A stretch of DNA of 64,000 bases from Brachypodius melanocephalos (taxonomy: Eukaryota; Chordata; Aves; Passeriformes; Pycnonotidae): positions 7,026,031 through 7,090,030 of the forward strand of contig VZSR01000028.1 of the NCBI GenBank assembly GCA_013398615.1. Direction: 5' to 3'. Below the pieces are notes generated by a model. It had not been told where the DNA came from. It saw only the letters and a list, made by a program, of their open reading frames with translations, and did no database searches. This document shows, piece by piece, positions 29,101-40,415 of this stretch (positions within the stretch are counted from its first letter, which is position 1; each line of letters begins with the position of its first letter). The position numbers were made by a program, and so were the translations under genes.

Positions 29101-31989
29101 TGCACTACAGCACTTTTCATGCTTATGTATTAAAGTGGGGTGTCTTGAAGAGCATAAAAGTACATGAGTGAAGGCCAGATAGAGATGATGTCCATGTGGA
29201 TAAACCTGTTCTGGTCAGGTCAGCAATGAACCACACTGCAAGCACTGAGGAAACCAGTGTATGATGAACCAACGCCTAGGTTTTGTATCTACTTGGAAAA
29301 GCAACTGTATTGTATCTTACTCTGTTGCTCCACAGTCAGACTCTAAACATGTCTAAATTCACTTATTCCCTCCCTCTTCCCAGTTCTTGGTCATATTTGA
29401 TCCGGTTCCCAATGCCATACCAAAAGTATCTGAGCCACCACCCAAAGAAAGGTGAACCAGACAGGAAAAGGGTGGCAACGTGTGGAGAAACACCTCAACC
29501 ACCATCTCAGGAGCATCATTTCACTCTAAATGACTTACAGAGCTACAGGTTGAACACCTTGACACCCTGAGAAGTCAGACATGAGCACATCCATACAAAA
29601 CAGAATAATAACCATATAATATCCATCATTCACAATGCAATTTTTCACATTTCAGCCAGTACTTCCCCATGTATACCAGTTTTCCTAATGCCAGGGCAGA
29701 ATCAAATAATTGACACATTTCCAGATAAGTGACAAGATAGGAGTGAGCAGGGAACACTCTCCCTACCCTCCACCCTTCCACAGTGTCAGAGGCTCAGAGT
29801 GGAGTTAATAAGTTGCTTGTTCCAGACATTCTACAAATTTATTTGAGTTGCAACATCTCTTTGAAGATCTCACCTCCTAAAATGTTCCCAGGTATATTGT
29901 GAAAGACAAATTTCAGAAATCTGTCAAGATATGTCAAGATTCCACCAAGTTTGTCAGCTAAGAAGAAACACATTTGATTCTACCTTAGACAAACACAATT
30001 CTACCTTAGACAAACACTGCCTGGGACTTATATTTGTGTCACGTTTTCCAAAAAGCAGCTGAAATAATACACAATTGAATACTGCTGTCTGGGGGGAAAA
30101 GAAGTATTTAGACCATAAACAAACAGGATCAAATTACCCAGAAGCACACATGCCTTGCAGCAAGCACAAGAAACACCACAGCAAATAACATACATAAATA
30201 TTCTTCAAAAGCATCTGGCAAAATTCACCATAATGAATTCAAAATATTCAAGCAATTATTTCCAGACAACCACTTATTTCTTTCCGAACTGAGATCCTTA
30301 GCATTTTATTATGTTCTTTACTGTCAAGGCATATTTCTTCAGCAGTTTGACTTTTTTTTTTCCTCCCCTGCCATTTGGCTAAGCACCTAAGTAACTTACT
30401 CAGTAACTTCCACACCACCTAGCAAATGGAATTGATTTGGATTAAATAGCAACAGATTATTTAAGTAGTTAAGCAGTCACGGGTATGCCGGCAACATAAC
30501 ACATCTCAAATATATTCCACTAATCCTATCAAGTATGCTTTTACTTATCTTTCACTAAACATCTATCTTACGGTCCATTTCTTCATACCTTCTAATCACG
30601 GCTCAGTTACAATGTCAGAAAACCTGAAATCCCAAACTAAAAGCACATAGAGTCACAACAAAGATAATTTCCTGATGAAGAGGTACATAAGGGACTGCTG
30701 TGGAGTCATTAGTGTTTACAACTATAAGCATATTTACTGCTTTCCATCCTTTGCAGGACAGATTTGTTACAGTTGAAAGCTTTCCCTTCAGGGCCTTTCA
30801 GAGAAGCACATATATCCCACAGATATGCCATAACCCATAAAGTCATCTCAGTAAGGCACAACACAACTGTTCTCCTGGGGTTTTTTGAGAGCACAAGGGC
30901 AAGAGGAGGAAAGGGACAAGGAAAAAGGAAGGAAAAGGTGTGCATGCAGGAGGGGCAAACTATACCTCTATAGTTTAGAGCTGAATGTATTTAAACTCAT
31001 CTAAACCAGAAGTCTTTTCCATTCCCCACCTTTTGCTTGCTCAGATTTTGTTTATTTTTCTGACTCATTACTCAAAAATTTCCTAGATCCTAATCAAGTC
31101 TAACAATGCTTCAGAGGAAACACAACTCTAAAATGGGAAGGGAGAGAAAGTCTTATTTAGAAATTGTTCATAAACCATTAAATTATAAAAACTCAGGATA
31201 TCCTCCAGGAATGGTAAGAAAAATGCTACATAATAAAGTACAATATCCTTAAGTCATCAAAACATCATTTGGCTCTGAATTCTGCATGTCAAGAGCTTAG
31301 ATGATGATTGTTCATGCTTATATTGCACTCCTGTTTGAAGTACCCCAGATTCTTCCAGGCGTGCAGTTTGAAATGAACTTAAGATTCAAGCCAAAAGTAT
31401 CACAGATGAGGAAATCCTGAAATGGATCAGTGGACAGCAAAGATATCTGGACACACAAAGTAAATGAATCACACAGAGTCTCCCTCTCTGTTGTCAGAGA
31501 GCCTCCACAAGAACCAGCTTTCTACTCCGTTTTAAATGATCACCTTGGCCAACATCAGGCTACACAGGATGCACTTCTTCAAAAACCTCATCTTTGAGAA
31601 ATCGAAAATTATTCACTTTAGCCACACAATACCACCTCACATTTGTATTAGCTCTACATCATTTTCTTATCTGCCTTCGAATAAAATACACAAGCAAATG
31701 ATGTTGCATCTGTTTTTCTAGTGACTACCTTTCCTTCTGTCTCTGGAGATTTAAAAATAAAGATTGTCATTGCTTTATTTATGAAATCTGAGCATTTAAA
31801 AGACAAAACAGACTAATATGAGAATAAAATTCAGATAAAGATATTTTGTAAATTCTAGTTCAACTAAATAACATTTGCTCTTAAGATATCCTTTATCCTA
31901 TTAGATCTAACCTTGGGAAAAAGGCTAAGAAAGACTGCATACTGCTCACTAAAGCATGTCAGTCTTTTCTGAGTCTGAGGCTGGGTTTA
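23121..31989. other. Non-coding DNA, probably intronic
   Basis: No gene recognised. Small items are a T run at 26487-26497, a T/G-rich spot at 28958-28982 and a 21-bp tandem duplication at 29978-30018. A minus-strand open frame at 26926-27318 (130 codons) ends against a donor-like AG|GTGATA. It is discussed as a finding but is not called an exon, because its product matches nothing I know. Confidence 0.5.
29978..30018. repeat. 21-bp tandem duplication
   Basis: The unit starting TTCTACCTTAGACAAACACA occurs twice head to tail (29978-29998 and 29999-30017), near-identical. It is most simply a recent slippage duplication. Confidence 0.85.
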
Positions 31990-32180
31990 GAATTCGTGGT
32001 GCAAATTGTACATTTTGAAAACAGAGACGACTGCAAGCTGTCAGTTATACAGAAAACAAATTAAGTATGTGTATTAGCATGTATATGCTAGGCTTGCCAT
32101 CTCATACTAAACGTCCATGTAGAATAATCTTATTTTTTAATTAGCTATTTTAATTAGATAGCTACATGAAGCAGGGTGCC
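31990..32180. promoter_or_regulatory. Candidate element with paired TAATTAG sites
   Basis: Two identical TAATTAG homeodomain-type sites lie 13 bp apart (32138-32144 and 32151-32157), flanked by TAGCTA palindromes at 32142-32147 and 32159-32164. The tract runs straight into an AT-rich block, so part of the motif density may reflect composition. Confidence 0.25.
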
Positions 32181-32187
32181 ATGACAT

Positions 32188-32262
32188 CATATTATTGCTA
32201 TTATATGTTAAGAATTATATAAATATATAATAATTAAAATATTATATATATTGCTTATTATA
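32188..32262. repeat. AT-rich low-complexity block
   Basis: Almost pure A/T over about 75 bases, with short TATATA runs. It is a degenerate AT microsatellite or low-complexity DNA with no coding content. Confidence 0.8.
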
Positions 32263-35200
32263 AGTAGTCACACCCTCTCCTTCTCAGAAAACCCAACAAC
32301 AGAAACAAAAATCTAAGCAGAGTGACAACTTTACATCTACTGCTGTGGATAATGACCAGCATTTTCACTTCTGTGCAAGAGTGAGAAATAAACACCATAC
32401 AGAACACCGGGCATTAAAGCAATTCCTCCAAAGTACAGCACACTATGCTTGCCTACTGTGACACAAATCCTCCTTCCTCACAGCCTCCTCACTGTCACTT
32501 GTGCAGTTAAATCATTTTTGGGTTGCCAATCAGTACCAAAGCCAAGCAAACACCTGCTTGTTTCTAAGAGAACTAATCAACAGTGCTGTCAACTGCACTT
32601 CAGTTTCCTGACACATCACTGCAACACCCATGGAGGCTCTGCTTGCTCTGAGCTTGCCACACTGGCACATCTGCAGTGGATGTAGCCACCAGCTGTCTCA
32701 TGCCATCCCAGTCAAAACCAGTAAAAAAGGAGCCACTTAGCTGGACTGACAGCTAGGGGTATTACCCATGCAAGCACATCATTCAGTGCGGCATGGCTGA
32801 AATGCCAGCCAATGATTCGGATTCAGGAATTACTCTTCACATCAAAGAAAAATAACAAAACCAGTCTCACAGCTTAATAGCTACATTCAATATCCTCAGC
32901 CATAAAACACGGGGTTAGAACCAAGATCTCTGGGAGATGTACCTAATTTTGAAAGAGAACACAATAAATAGCTGATATGTTCTTCTAGATTATCACATTT
33001 GCTGTCAATGACAGAGTGCTTGTGACAAACACATGGGGTTGCCAGTCAGCATGGCCAGGTGAAAGCACAGCTTGCAGATTCTGCTGTTTCTGTGCAGAAG
33101 CAATAGGCCCTGAGAGAATTTAGGCTGGGAATTAAAGTTCCCAAGCACCCTCTCCAAGACTAGATAGTTTCTTAGGTACAATTTCAACCCATGGGGACTG
33201 AACCAGAAACAGAGCTCTCTTCACAGACTGGGATGGGAGGGAAGGAGGAGAATCATTTTTACAAGCTGGAATACTTCCAGGTGAGTTCTTTAGGTCTCCA
33301 AAGAAACCTAATATGCTTTCTAAAAAATAAAAAGTAGAATTAGCAGTGGAGAGCTCCACTAAAGTAGAAGGACCAAAAGCAATTTAACAAGAATTTTTAA
33401 CTGCTAGCAAACTAACAGTTTTAAGTGGCTGTGTAAGAAAATGTTACTTTACATATCCCTTTCTTAGCCATAGGCATTGGCCCAGCCCCTCTCTTATTTT
33501 ACTACCCTGCACAAAAACATGTGCAAAGACAAAACCAACCCATCACCAAGAAAAACCAACTACAAACTCTGATTACAAGAAAATATATTGCACTGGTAGC
33601 TACACATGAGCCGTTTCATCCAGTAAGGTGAAAACCAGAAATTTTCTCTTTCAAGAATATCAGCCTTACACACACTGAGGTACCTGTTCAGCAGTGTTGA
33701 CATACTGCATTTAACACCATAAAACATAGCAAAAGCAAACAATTAAGTGCAATTACTATGTGGCACAGAAAGATTAGGGAATTAGTAACAGCTCCAGCTG
33801 CACAATTTGTTGGAAAAGTATTTCTTCCATCCTAAGTCCATTTGCACAACATGATAAATTGAATATTGATGCAACATTTAACTTACAAAATTAGTAATGT
33901 GATTTTTAGGCTGCTTGAATCAAGAAAAAGACTGTCCTTATCTCAGACATTAAAGACCTTTGTGTTTACAAATCCACAGTAGGCTCTGCTTTAGAGCTTA
34001 CACATGTGAAACAGATTAAGGGGCACCATGGTGGGGGTTAATGTCTCAAACTTTCTGCTGGCTACATCGTCAGTCCCCTGCTGCTGTTTTCTATCCCGAG
34101 TAAAGACTCAGCATCATTGACCATGTACACTTCACCTCTCACTTTTTGCTTTGTTTTAACAAGTCTCCACATTAATCTTAACTACAGTTACTCTAAAACA
34201 GGTATGATTTGTGCATAAGATACCCTGCAACACAAAAATCACCATTTAGCTTTAATCCCAAGTGTCCACTGCTTTGGAAATTATGGTTCTGCCACTTCAT
34301 CAATTAGGAAGCAGACAAAAGAGAAAAGGTATCAGCTACAATTTTCAGCTGTGGGGCAAGACTCACAAGAGAGTTTTTCTTGAAGACCCAAGTACTAAAG
34401 TTTGGAATTTATGTGAAAAAAAAATTTGTTTTCAATACAAAATAAAGTTCAGATCTGCATACCTGTGTAAAGAAAAAGCTTTGAAGAAGGAAAACAATAC
34501 TAAATGTTTACGAGGAGCCTATAGCATTTTAAGTCTCATTATTTTTATGACTTTTTTTTTTTGTTTTTAGGGAACCTGACTCATGATCTTTGAATGCACT
34601 CAGCTGCCAACACAGAGTGTAGGAAGAAAGCATTAGAGACTGCACATATCTGCACAGCAAGGCATTTGGAAAGATGGACTGGACAAACGTTAAAAAAATA
34701 GGTTTGAGGACACAAAAAACTTTCTTAAACAACTGCTAATGTAACTGGCATGCAAAGATGATTGCTGTTCCAAACAACATTGTGAGATGTGACTGCAGGA
34801 AAAATAATCTATTCTACAAGGAACGCAGTCCTTTATCTAGGCTCATTACCTCACTTCAGTGATATGTTCCAGAAGATTTCACAACAGATTAAGAAAAAAA
34901 TGCTGCTGTTTCAAGAGACACCTTCTTTAAAAGATGCACAGAGACAGACACACACCCTAAAATAAAAGCTCTTAATCTGACAAAAGAGACAATACATTAT
35001 ATTTCATTAATATCAGGAGTACCTTCGTGCACAGGAAAACCAATAATTACTCTGGGCAGCAGATATAAATTGCCAGCACTAGCACAGAAGAGACTTTCCA
35101 AAGCTGAGCCAGCCCAGTCTGCAGCTGGGAAGAAACCAGCCCTCCCCAGGTTCCCCTGCCACAAAGAGACTTGCAAGACCGAGAGGAGAATGGGCAACCA

Positions 35201-36599
35201 CCTCCCTTTCAGACATCTTTCCCCACAGCAGGAGAAACCTCACCCTCAGCCTTTTTTCTAGTGGAAAACAATTTTGATTTTGCCTGCAGATCTCTGAAAA
35301 AGCCTTTAAGGGCTACAGGGATTTAGAGCAGACCACTTGGAAAGTTTAAACACAATTCTGCCTAGAAGGAACTGAAGATCTGACACCCGCCTGTAAAAGA
35401 ACTAAAATGGAAACAGAATAGAATATTAAAGGTCACAACAGGTACTAGTCAGGATTCTGCTTTGCACACTGTGGTACTGCTGCATTTTGCCTTTGGTCAG
35501 AAGTTTCCCCATTAAAACTAAGGGGATGGAGAGAGCAGAGGAAGAATTGAAAAAAAAAAATAAAAAAACCTCACATTAGAGATCTCGAAATGTTCCAGAG
35601 AACCCAACACTTCTCAAAACACTGTCACTCTATCTGAAAAGAATGAGGAGGAATTTGCATGCAGTTGTATAGCTTTCATGTTATTTTGGGACTTATGAGA
35701 AGACTGAAGAGATTAGGCTTCTGTATCCATATCTATTCCCAAGTACTCAAGTACCCACATACCGCTCTCCACAAAGCAACAATAATGCAAGCTAGAAACA
35801 GCCATCACACACTTTTGAATGCCAAAAGATTTGCCTTAAAGTCCCATCTTTTTCAACATAAAAATGTTATTTGCTTGCATTGCTCAGGATATCTCTACAG
35901 CACAGTAATAACCAGAATAGCTAAACAATTTCCACAGATTATAGTTCTAATTTCTGGTGATTAAAAAAAAAAACAACAACAACAACAAAAAAAACCCCAC
36001 CTTAATTCTATCAATGGAGATGCACATTATTAAGAGAATTGTTTACCAAGTTACACTGGTGCACACTATTGCAAGGCAAGGGTGTTGATCAGGTATTGCT
36101 GACAGAATACACAGAAAAACATTTGGCTGCACAGATGTCGCTGAATCTTTATAACTCTAAGTGATATAGTAAATGGAGAAAACACAGCTCAATCCTCAGA
36201 ATAAAACCAGAATATGCAAGCTTAGGGTGCAACATAAAATAAATGCAGTAGTAACCAAGTGATTACATACTAATAAGATGAATATGTTAGACTCTGGAAT
36301 TAAAATGACAGAATTTCTTAAAGGCTGCCCTTCAAAACAGAAAAGAATATTGCAGATGTTAAAGAAATCCAGTGCCTTAATCTAAGAGGCTTTCCAGCAC
36401 TTTTTTTGCCAAATTATCAAGCAGCATGTTTGAAACTGTAGATGTTACAGCCTGAGTTCTGCTTCTTGCTTCAGTGGAAACTACTTGGATGGCTGTCAAA
36501 CCCAGGTGCTGTCTGTTCTACAAACATGTTTGTTTCCTTCAGCTATGAAGTTCTACATTCTCTCTGTCTTTGCCTGATATGTAATTACACATCAGAAAT
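32263..36599. other. Non-coding DNA, probably intronic
   Basis: No exon or RNA gene recognised. Contains A-rich runs at 35550-35568 and a short imperfect AAC repeat at 35960-35992. Open frames of 60 to 102 codons here lack recognisable domains. Confidence 0.5.
35960..35992. repeat. A-rich tract with AAC microsatellite
   Basis: An A run followed by about five AAC units and another A run. Simple sequence. Confidence 0.85.
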
Positions 36600-36880
36600 G
36601 TAAGTCACTCCAGCCTGACGAAACAATCGTATTTCAATTCGGAGCGCCCTCTTAGCATGGTGATAAGAACATCCACTTAAACTGGCAGAGGAGGGGAGGA
36701 ATCAAAGTGGAAATTCCTTCCCGGGAATCCACGATCTGTTTTCAGCTGGATACATTCTCTATTGGTATCCTGGAGAAAACGCGTGGTAACATCACTTCGG
36801 ACTCCTGATGTTCAGTTTAGTGTAACAAACGTTCTTTGGAACCACAAGGCAAGAGGGGTCCTTAAGGGTGGACCGTCTGC
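36600..36880. promoter_or_regulatory. Isolated CpG-dense islet with NF-kB/STAT-like composite
   Basis: About 11 CpGs occur in 300 bases by hand count, while the 300 bases on either side hold about none or one. The centre has GGAAATTCC (36709-36717, NF-kB-like) abutting the palindrome TTCCCGGGAA (36718-36727, STAT/BCL6-like). ACGCGT lies at 36779-36784, and a partial CTCF-like GCGCCCTCT near 36644-36652. It is too small for a standard CpG island. It is about 3.4 kb downstream of the inferred leftward promoter, so an intronic enhancer or weak alternative promoter is plausible. Confidence 0.4.
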
Positions 36881-37899
36881 TTGTTCTGTGCAGTGGAGCT
36901 GCAGCCTAGGTTTAGAAATGCATTTTAAGTACATTAAAATCATTAAGAAAAAAAACATTTTTGAGACCTAAGAGCTCCTACCAACCATTCCCAGAGGCTT
37001 TCCAGTGGCCCTGGGCAAACAGTGGCACAGACAAGGTCCACAGCTACACACCTGAGACTGAAAGGGTGGGCAGTAATGCCATTACTGCATTCAGGTCTGT
37101 GCCCTGAGGACAGACCACAAAATGAAGATAATTGGGTAACCTACCTCCTTTCTCCCAGCCCTAACCAACACGGACCATGACTGTAAACAGATCAAGGCTA
37201 CACAATCAATGGCAGTAGTTGGCCATCCCACAAGAGCAAATCCACAGAACAGCCTGATTAAGCATTTAAGTCCCAGGGAATGTTCAGGGGAGCACTGGCA
37301 GTGAGGTAGCAAAGCTACCTGCATGAACAAAGCCAACAATCTGATCTCAGGGATTCGGGAGATACTAGGAAGAAAATTACTTCCAAAGATATTGACAGAT
37401 GTATCTGCATGCATAGTTACATTCTGGAGGTAAGAGAACCAAAGAGAACACTGTTAGGTAGCTATGCAGAGGCACTGTGTGTTCTCACAGGGGCAGTATT
37501 GTTTGCTCTAGTCTGGATTACAACCTGAGTCTCTGAAGGAGCTTATCCCTTCAAAAATCAGATTACAGTAAGGCAAAAAAAGGAGACGAGGAAAATGTTT
37601 ATTTGTGACCAATTAGCATATTCTTATGCAACAACTCTATTAAGTCATGAACTAATGATTTTTTGCCTCATCTCAAGAGCTGATGTGCTTGGAACACAAA
37701 CACATCTTCTGCCATGCATTCCACCACTGATAAGAACTGAAAATTCTAAGGGATCTGCAGTTCTTTTGAATAGAATCTGGTGGACTTCAGCTCTCAGTGT
37801 TATACTTATTCTCTTGGGGAAAAAAAAAAATGCACCAGATTTAGAATACTTACAACAGCCATACTACGTATGACCAAAGTTTACTGATAAGGCAATTCC
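36881..37899. other. Non-coding DNA, nothing specific
   Basis: No gene, RNA or repeat recognised apart from a 10-base A run near 37821. A minus-strand 107-codon frame at 37091-37414 has no recognisable domain and is treated as chance. Confidence 0.5.
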
Positions 37900-38133
37900 C
37901 CTCTGTTCTCTTTCAAGCTATGTCAGTTCCCCAGTTCAAGCTGAAGCTGTCCTTTAATTAATTCAGCTGGGAGTTCCAACTATGTTTTTATGACATGCTC
38001 AAGCAATGCACTCTTAAGGGATTATCTCAAGAGAAAAACTAATTCTATAATTGTAATACAAATTCCAGTTTATTGTATTTGACCTCTCAAGTGCTTCATG
38101 TAAGTCTCCTGACTGAACTTTAGAGCACCCAGC
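37900..38133. promoter_or_regulatory. Candidate conserved element before forkhead repeat
   Basis: Contains TTAATTAATT (37954-37963) and several AT-rich motifs without simple repeats, and runs directly into the 29-bp forkhead repeat. Enhancer-like texture only. Confidence 0.22.
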
Positions 38134-38220
38134 AATGTTTACAAACACCGTACATTGCAAAGAATGTTTACAAACTGCTACTGAACCACAAAATGTCTAC
38201 AAGCAACAGACTAGCAAATT
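38134..38220. repeat. Three-copy 29-bp repeat carrying forkhead cores
   Basis: Three units start with AATGTTTACAAAC, AATGTTTACAAAC and AATGTCTACAAGC at 38134, 38163 and 38192, exactly 29 bases apart. Only the first 13 bases of each unit are well conserved. TGTTTAC in the first two is the forkhead (FOX) consensus, and the third has one change in it. It may be an array of binding sites or an old tandem duplication preserved at its core. Confidence 0.6.
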
Positions 38221-39571
38221 ATAATGAGCTTGTAAAGGAAAATCTGAAATGGCACATCAGGTGAGCGTAAGGCAGAACAGCAGATGCACAATCTTTGAAC
38301 TCCAGAAAACCCCTCAAAAAGGTTACAAAGTTACCTCCAAAGACTACGGAGGCAGTAAAAACCAGCAGTTTGTATGATATCCCCTCTTGTTTCCCACTTC
38401 TGTTAAATACATCTCCCTCCTGCTGCTCCTCCAGTAGCAGGAGAGCTCCTATGAGATTTTAAATGCTTTACACAGAACATTGTATCACAGTTTACTGTTG
38501 CAATAATTTTAATTTCTGTACTCATCACTCACAAGACACACCCAATCACGTCATCCTAACTTCTCAAGCAACCAGAGTTGTACTTGTTTCTGGTTATTTC
38601 CAGTCCTCTTTTGTTGATATTCCTGCCACTGTAGCTCTGCTGAAAGCATAAACCAAAATTCTCCCTCGCATCCTTCAACACTGTGCCATAACACCAGGCT
38701 TTTAATCCCTAAACCACTCTCTTTATTCAAGCCATTCATGTAAACATAAGCCTTTAACAAGATCTATAATCACTAACACATTCATACTTAAAATGCATCC
38801 CAGAAAAGTGTATGGCTAATAATCATGAAATTATTTCCCCCATTTTGTTGTTTCCTTCTCTAAATTCATAGAGCTAATCTCCAAACATTTGAAGTTGTAC
38901 CTGACATACTACTGCGTCACAAATCTGCCAAGTAAATCTACAACTATGAGGCAAAACTTACTGTTCATTCTGAACTGACCATGAAAATAGAAGTTTGACC
39001 TTCAAAAAGATACTCTTTTCTTTTCTGGTGAATTGTTTTGTCTTATTTTGATTGACACGCTGAGTGGCTCTGAAGCACTGCTTATCCCTACAACAACTGA
39101 AAGGTACCACTCATGTTACATGTTCATCTAACACACAGGGGAAGCAAATCACAGAAAATAATTTCTAAAAGGAGAAGTATTCACATAATACACAAATACA
39201 GATGCTTACTCATATTTATACCGAATAAACCAAATATACTGCTATCATATTGTATGTGAATCTCTGCACATTCAAAGCACCTTTCTAATCACCTTCATTT
39301 ATGCCTTGCTATCCAGATAATAGGGGCGTTTAAACACCTTCTTAGTTACGATAACTTTTTCTTTCCATAAAGAAGACTTTTTAAGAACTTGCAAGTGCAA
39401 TGGAACAGTAGCAACTGAAAAGTTTAAAAGTTGCATGCTATTTAAATTAGAAATCTAATAAGTGTCTTAAGTTCAAAAAAAAAAGACCCCATAATCTATT
39501 TCTTCGGAAAGGAGCCAATTCCTTTGTATGAAGAATACAATTAACCTTTACGGGCCTTAGACTGACTCTCG
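38221..39571. other. Promoter-proximal non-coding DNA
   Basis: No exon recognised. A short hairpin of CTCCTGCT and AGCAGGAG lies near 38419-38444, and a CCAAT/UPRE-like site at 38542-38553. The rest is ordinary AT-rich sequence. Confidence 0.5.
38542..38553. promoter_or_regulatory. CCAAT box joined to CRE/UPRE-like site
   Basis: CCAAT (38542-38546) overlaps TCACGTCA (38546-38553). Read on the minus strand, the latter is TGACGTGA, close to the ATF/XBP1 (UPRE) and CRE consensus. It lies 1.8 kb inside the presumed first intron, and ATF/CREB-type binding is inferred. Confidence 0.3.
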
Positions 39572-39585
39572 GTGCCCCCTAATAA
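39572..39585 (-). promoter_or_regulatory. CTCF-like motif, reverse, beside promoter
   Basis: Read on the minus strand, the site matches 11 of 14 CTCF core positions by eye, including an uninterrupted TAGGGGGCAC. It lies about 0.5-0.8 kb from the CpG-island promoter and faces the forward CTCF-like motif at 15752-15765. Confidence 0.42.
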
Positions 39586-40090
39586 ATGAGAAGGACAATG
39601 AAATTAAATGAGCAACACACTTTTACACGTTCCTCTAATCGTCACACAACTTTTAGACTCTCTCAAACGGAGAATTTCTCCCTGAATCTCCCTCCCCGCC
39701 TCCGAGGCAGAGCTGCAGTCCTTGCTCAGATTTCCCTCTATTCGCATGATGATCCAGCAAACTAAACTCCTCCAGCACTCCACCCTCCCGACACACGCGG
39801 AGTTAAAATTAACTCGGTGGTTTGGGTTTGGTTACGAGCCGAAGATCCTCCCTTGTACAACAACTGAGAGCTCGGCTGCCGCCCAGCACCGCCGGGCTGC
39901 CACGGGGAAACAAAACCTCGCCTCGGATAAAGGCTTTACTGTACTTACAACGGGCAAAAAAACACCCAACCCCGAATGAAAGGCATCTCATTATTCGCAG
40001 CTACTTGAAATTCAAAAAGCCCTGCCCGGGTGTCCGAGACCCCGGGGTCCGTGCGGGTGCCGAGCTGGGGAGCAGCCGCTGCCAGCGCAG

Positions 40091-40099
40091 GTGAGGCGG
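40091..40099 (+). other. Strong splice-donor-like site, plus strand
   Basis: CAG|GTGAGG is close to the vertebrate donor consensus, with the intron GT at 40091-40092. It would end an exon of a rightward transcript starting inside the left half of the island. It is the best donor in the island by eye and conflicts with a purely leftward gene. Confidence 0.3.
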
Positions 40100-40221
40100 G
40101 ACCGCCGGGCAGAGCGAGGAGCTGCCCCGGCTCCAGCCCCGCCAACCATCCGCGATACCTCCCCTGCCAAGCTCCCCGCCGACGGCAGAGCCACCTCCGC
40201 GGCGATCAACAGGCGCTCAGA

Positions 40222-40239
40222 CCCCCGTCCCTCCCTCCC
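40222..40239 (-). promoter_or_regulatory. G-quadruplex motif, minus strand
   Basis: On the minus strand there are four runs of three to five G with loops of only 1, 1 and 2 bases, a strong intramolecular quadruplex motif. For leftward transcription it is on the non-template strand just downstream of the presumed start, where it could favour R-loops or act in the RNA. Confidence 0.7.
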
Positions 40240-40362
40240 TCCTCCGTGCCTCGGTGGCTGCCGGCTGTCCCGGGAGCGCCGCGTACCTGCCGGGGATGGA
40301 GCAGCCCGTCCCGCCGCCTCTCCGCGCCGCTCGCTCCGGCCACGGCCGCCCCGAAAGTTTCC

Positions 40363-40370
40363 TGACGTCA
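40363..40370. promoter_or_regulatory. Perfect palindromic CRE
   Basis: TGACGTCA, the full CREB/ATF site, lies at the centre of the CpG island between GC boxes 11 bases to its left and 8 to its right. Full CREs close to the start in CpG-island promoters are typical of cAMP-responsive genes. The site is certain, but its activity is inferred. Confidence 0.8.
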
Positions 40371-40391
40371 GCGCGGACCCCGCCCGCTGCC

Positions 40392-40415
40392 GGGGCTCGC
40401 CGGGGCCGGGCCGGG
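40392..40415 (+). promoter_or_regulatory. G-quadruplex motif, plus strand
   Basis: Four G runs of 4, 4, 3 and 3 on the plus strand with loops of 6, 2 and 2 bases. It lies 22 bases right of the CRE, on the opposite strand to the left-hand quadruplex motif, mirroring it across the promoter. Confidence 0.6.

Larger units (their letters stand above)
39949..40345 (-). other. Probable 5' untranslated first exon region of a leftward gene
   Basis: If transcription starts just left of the CRE, the transcript reaches CGGCAG|GTACGC with its exon end at 40287. Alternatively it runs on to GTT|GTAAGTAC, with its exon end at 39949. Either would give a GC-rich leader. A short minus frame starting ATGGTTGG near 40157 and ending near 40012 encodes a G/A/R-rich peptide typical of CpG islands rather than a protein. 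I therefore treat this as 5' UTR with the coding exons outside the window. Exact start and splice sites are inferred. Confidence 0.35.
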
